Positions 59,521 to 64,000 of a stretch of DNA of 64,000 nucleotides are shown in pieces. Below the pieces are notes generated by a model, which made no database searches, was not told the DNA's origin, and saw nothing but the letters and a program-made list of their open reading frames with translations. The translations under genes and the position numbers were made by a program. Each line of letters starts with the position of its first letter. Position 1 is the first letter of the stretch. This DNA comes from Cryptomeria japonica (taxonomy: Eukaryota > Streptophyta > Pinopsida > Cupressales > Cupressaceae): NCBI RefSeq assembly GCF_030272615.1, contig NC_081415.1:261888425-261952424 (forward strand), given 5' to 3'.

Positions 59521-60075
59521 GTAATCAAGAATATGAGGGGAAAAGCACCTCTAGTGGAATTTTGACCTTTTAACCCTTAGAATATGGATTTTCATCCGGA
59601 AAATAATGATTTTTCCACTCAAAATCACTAGGAAACTTCAAAACTCAATAAAACTCATCTAGACTTAGGCGAATTCACCAAAAATTTGAGCAAAACAAAA
59701 AAAAACCTATCGGGATAAAGTGCAAAATCAACTAGATAACTTCCTAAGAGCGAGAAAACAACTCCAAAAGGTCTTAAAATACCTTAGCACTTTAAAATCA
59801 CTGACGTGGACGTTCAAAAACACGTTAACACTCAAAAGGACTGCACTTAGACAAAATTAGGATCATTTAAAATCTCAACTTTACATGCTTGATCCTATAA
59901 CCTCAAAAAACCCTAAACGACAATAGGCATGATAAAAAATTCCGAGACTCAAGCACAGGAAACTCAAAATTGTCCACTAAGCTGCCAAAACCCTAAACTA
60001 ACCAATGCAGAAAGCAGGAAAAGAGGGGGTCCTTGTTTGCAATGGGGCGATGTGTGAAAAGGTCACAACACATCC

Positions 60076-61255
60076 CAAATTCAAAGCAACAATCAAGAAT
60101 TTGTGAATTTTCAAACTGCGTACTAGTCATCAACAGGGAGGAAGGAAATCAAGTGATCAAAGTAAGTTGTTTGTGGGGTCAAGGAAGGTCATGGACCCCT
60201 TCTATACCCAATTGCAGCCTTCTACACATAGCCACTCCTTCCCAGACTTGTAATTTCCTAGAAAAGGGACATGGGAATGATACATGGGGCTAGAGAAGGA
60301 ATTATGGGAATAAGCTAGCTGCAGCCCATTTAATATTTGAAGAAGACAAAAAAAAAAGGTAAGAGTCTTTCTTGGAGGTGGTGTGTAGAATGCCTAGAAG
60401 GAGATTAGCAACTTAATAAGCCAGAAAAAGCGGGTCGTGGGACCCAAACCAAAGCCAGCCTCATTCCTTTTGGAATCCATTCAAACTGTTAAAAGAAGCA
60501 GAACACTATAGAGGTGACAAATTTAGCGATTCACTAATACCAGATTTTTTCCTTTGTTATTTAAATTTCAACAAATATTATTTGAATTGTGTTTTCCAAG
60601 TATATTTTGTGAATATTTTATTCACCATGATGAGTATCTTTTGGCTGTAATAAGAAACTTAATCAGCATTGGTTTATCAAAATTTACAACTGAGAAAACA
60701 AAAAATCAAAATTAAAATTTTAAAAATATATAGATGGAAATTGCAGGAAACTTTGAAAAAAAAAGATATTTCAGCGCATAATTCCTTCAAATAAACCATA
60801 GCATAGCTTGGTGCTGATGAGTTGACCTAGCAATAAGATTTTGATAAGTTAGACATTATTAATGTTAAAGTGCAATATTCCATGATTAATAGAAATGAAA
60901 TATTAAAAAGCATGATGAATTGCATATTGTTGAGGTTCCAAGAGCTTGAGTAACCAAAGCAACATCATGGGTGCAAATAACTTACAAACCCATGCTAGGT
61001 CAAGTGACTAGTGTTACAGAGACCCCTGTTCCTCTCCACCCCTAATAAACCCTAGTCAAGGTTGTGCATCCCTATGTTTTGTTTGGCCTGCCCCCATGGA
61101 TGAAGGCCTAAAACTCCCTTGTCATCCACACCACCCTACAAGCAAACACAAGTGGGTGAGGGGGCAACATGTGAGGCCACCAACAGTACCTTCTTAGCAA
61201 TTGTTGGAAGAAGTTGAAGTGTCACCTAATGAAGATGGGGACTCCTTTTATGTGG
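60076..61255. other. Spacer without a supported gene
   Basis: The 86-codon open frame starting at 60033 overlaps the terminus of element C and has no recognisable motif. The rest is AT-rich with no RNA gene or repeat that I can support. Confidence 0.5.
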
Positions 61256-61260
61256 CTTGT

Positions 61261-62943
61261 TGTAATATCCCCTGTCCTATAGAAGATTGGAAACAAGAGA
61301 TATTTGCTGACCAAGTTGTGTGTTATGCAGTTCAAAGGGTTATGCGTTATGCTGATAATGTTTTCAGATTATAATGAAGGCTAACACATATGGATATCTC
61401 AAGAATAAACAACTTCTAATGATTCCACAAGACTGATAATGGTCAATAGATGCATATACAATTGACTCATATGATTATAACCTCCAAGCCAAGAGCTAAC
61501 AGCAAACAGTCATTTCATCAAACACTTGGCATGCATCCTCAGAAAATGGAGGGAAAAGATGCAACCTTATTACTCCTTTATTCATAAGACAAGTAATGCA
61601 TTACAATGTTCAAACAAGTGCCAAAACACCTAACTCCTTATTATGACAATTTTACGAATATCTGAAGACACATGGCAGCCATGGAAGTCTGAATACAAAC
61701 TGAAAATTACAAAGGACAATGATGCCAAAGAACCTGATTTAAATCACCCTATCTTGTAATTGTAGAAAGAATGCAATTCCTTGATTTTGAAGACTCCACA
61801 ATGCCAATTCGATTTGTTCTACAAATTGCCCCTGCTGCCAGCAAAATGGTCTGATAATAAATAATTTCCAGCTGCTAACTTCCAATTTCCTCATCAAAAA
61901 GAATCGTTGTCCCTCTCAAATCAGGTTGCCATTGATAGATGCCAAAATCGATGCATAATGAGATATCTATGAGCAAAATGGTGGGCCTCAGCTGTCTGGT
62001 TCAGTTTTACTTCAGAACTGAATTGAGCTTGACTTCTCCTTCAATCTCCCTTCCAACTACCCCAAGATGTATCAACCTTCCTTCAGAAAGCAATCGCTGG
62101 CCGCCAAGATGAATTTCGGTGCTTAGATGATGAAAGAAAGTCAAAATCGTGGGTTTGGGGGCTGAGTACGGTCTTTGCCTTAGACCTGGGATCTTTCAAC
62201 AGCAACTACAAACCACCTCCATTCATCATTAGATGAGATTGCCTTCCTTTCCTCAAAATGCCGATGCTAATGTAGAACAAAGGGAGCCAAATCGTGGCTC
62301 ATCTCCCAACTGTTGTAAACCTGAAAATTACTAAGTATGGCACCACTCCCAATCTGATATAAACCTCAGAAATTACTGAGTTAAATTCAGTGAATGGAAG
62401 TGCAGATCAGCTCCAATAAGCAGAATTGTTGAAGACACTTGATGCCGGAAATGTCTCCAATATAAGCCCAAATGAAACTGGCCTTTGGCTGCCAATGAAG
62501 TCCAAGCGAGATGACTGAAATATCACCTCCTCAACGCAACCCCTCGAGAGATCTTTCACTCCCTCAGTTACGCTTGCCAATGGGAGTTTCCATTCCTAAA
62601 GACCATAGTATGCAGACACCTCTCGGTTCTACAAAACCAATCAATCTACAATTCCAATTCCAAGTCTGCCTTGAAGCTTCATCTTGATCTCTTTAAATGC
62701 TTTTTCACTCCTACATCCAAAAGCTTCTAGAAGTGACTTTATGAAGTAATATTTTAATTAGTCACTTTTATTAAATATAAAGTCATCTTTTAATTTTAAT
62801 TTATTTGATAACTTTATAAATAATTAACTTAATATTATTAATTAAAATAATTAATCAAGCTATCCATAAAATATATCAAAAATTTGGACAACTTAATTAA
62901 TTAAATTACTTAATTAATTCTTCTTCAAAATGGGGACATTACA
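61261..62943 (+). mobile_element. Solo-LTR-like unit H, 1.68 kb
   Basis: It starts TGTAATATCCCC and ends GGGGACATTACA, 12-bp inverted ends with one mismatch. Perfect CTTGT duplications flank it (61256-61260, 62944-62948). The opening matches the probable LTR at 6379, and the length is similar. No internal coding sequence and no paired LTR are visible, so a solo LTR is the simplest reading. Confidence 0.88.
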
Positions 62944-62948
62944 CTTGT

Positions 62949-64000
62949 CATGTAGTACTTGTGAATCCTTACAAGATGGGATTTGATTCATAGTGTACTT
63001 TGCAAGAGGTCTAAAGCGTGTTTCGCATCACTCATGCGAAACATGCTTCCATGTTGCAACTTTAATGCGAGATCCAAGTTCGTAGGAGCTATGAAATCCA
63101 TGGTCACAAATCTATTTTCTGTAGTGGCAAAGTCAAGTGTGAATTTAAAGTTCATAGGAACTACAAAGTTGAAATTTGTAGGCTTGCAAAAGTTCAAAAA
63201 CCAAAGTTGTGAATTCTGGAAAATAACTCACAAGAGATGAGAATATGCCTTGGGATAGTGCAAAGTTGACCCTAACCTACTTATGCTTGAATCATTCGCT
63301 ATTTAAGACCAATGGTCCTCATTGCACAAATGACCAACTGTAGAAACTAAACTTGAAGTTTATGTACCCTCAATAGTAGCATCTATGACAAAGGTTACCC
63401 TAAAGAGTAATTCACCAATCAATTAAAAAATTAAGGAAAAAAAAATTCTTCTCTGTACATTCAAAAAATAACCGACAAAAACAAATAAAATCTAAAAGAA
63501 AGATATTAAGACAACATTCATTGCTCCTATGTCTCTTAAAAACAAACTAAAACTTATAAAGGTATTACCGATCCAAGGTGACATAATGGTGTTTATCTAA
63601 TTCTTCTTTGCTCTTTTGGATGTCCATAGATTGGTGAAACTAGTTAATCAATCCAAACTACGGTAAATGAGAATTGACAAATGAGATTCATAATTGTGTT
63701 GAGAAGCTACATGTGCTTGGAGGATGTGAAATTTGCTGCAAGGATAGCTCATATCACAAATGACACTTGAGGGAACAAAGGAGATGAAAAAAAACCAAAA
63801 CTTAAATAGGGATGATGACTAGAATGTTAGTCAAACTTAGAAATCCACTATCCACAAAATAAATGGGAAGGTTGGCCCAAAAACTCAAAGGCCAAAATAC
63901 TACCTTAATACATGACACAACATCTTGATCTCAAACAAGTATTATTAATGACTTTTCAATATCTAGAAATTCTTCATAAGTATCGAATAATAAAATACCT
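62949..64000. other. Right edge without a supported gene
   Basis: Opposed open frames at 62983-63240 and 62988-63197 are short and unrecognised. The remainder is AT-rich and shows no repeat or terminus of the families above. Confidence 0.5.

Larger units (their letters stand above)
53261..60070 (-). mobile_element. Element C: complete ORF-bearing TG...CA copy, 6.8 kb
   Basis: The 3' end (plus-strand TGTTGATGTG) begins at 53261. The 5' end TGTTGTGACCTTTTCACAC is at 60070 in the minus sense. The flanks are CATCA (53256-53260) and CATCC (60071-60075), 4/5 matching. It contains P2 (palindrome near 54161-54176, TATA GGTATATATAGAG 54075-54087), a broken large ORF and a minisatellite (58930-59520). 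Its 5' hairpin is damaged (CCCCATTGCAAACAAGG). Stops in the ORF and the worn ends indicate an older insertion than B. Confidence 0.88.

Noticed and set aside
23255-60070. Reading the family start motifs as terminal inverted repeats of a classical DNA transposon
   Set aside because: The start motif pairs with a different 3' motif, not with an inverted copy of itself. The duplications are 5 bp with TG...CA ends, and each pairing by target duplication gives one start and one end.

Overview
The window reads as plant nuclear DNA that is poor in genes and rich in transposons. Very long introns, repeated nested insertion, ORF-less LTR-type units and AT-rich spacers suggest a large plant genome, most plausibly a gymnosperm. 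That placement is inference. The only host gene I recognise is a purple acid phosphatase (PAP15/PAP23-like) on the minus strand. Three of its exons are visible (22627-22987, 2311-2528, 1862-2052). Their splice phases fit together exactly, and the first two are separated by a 20.1-kb intron stuffed with mobile DNA. The gene continues beyond both visible ends.

The dominant occupant is one family of large elements that I cannot assign to a named family. I letter the copies D, E, F, I, A, G, B and C. Each complete copy starts with TGTTGTGA and ends with CAACA or a close variant, and sits between 5-bp target duplications. Five of the six bounded copies have perfect or 4/5 duplications apart from element age: I 23255-27510 (GATAT), A 29209-51003 (AGAAT), G 35328-48255 (CTACC), B 35643-42947 (CCACC), C 53261-60070 (CATCA/CATCC) and E 12470-18406 (GGACC/AGACC). 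B lies inside G, and G lies inside A. E lies inside F. No copy has a pair of direct LTRs and no reverse transcriptase, integrase or transposase is visible in them. Formally they look like solo LTRs 4-9 kb long, but three of them (A, B, C) carry a gene for a roughly 1,000-residue protein of unknown function.

The family has a constant layout: a 5' terminal hairpin; a minisatellite array whose sequence differs between copies; an upstream promoter (P1) with an AGTCGGCC box and TATA; in B and I a short 5' UTR intron; the ORF, or a short replacement; a downstream promoter (P2) made of an AACCCTAATTAGGGTT palindrome and a TATA box 70-90 bp further on; then about 0.8 kb to the 3' end.

Other residents: a palindromic repeat cluster at 1-437; a Copia-type remnant with PBS-like sites and a broken gag, hit first by a 3.9-kb hAT transposon (8348-12220, decayed transposase) and then by F; a 2.2-kb element with 0.5-kb inverted arms (12522-14712, target duplication GATAT) inside E; a small hAT-like MITE; a miniature LTR retrotransposon (TRIM, 52105-53202, target duplication TTTGA); and a 1.7-kb solo-LTR-like unit (61261-62943, target duplication CTTGT). 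The remaining stretches show no gene I can support.
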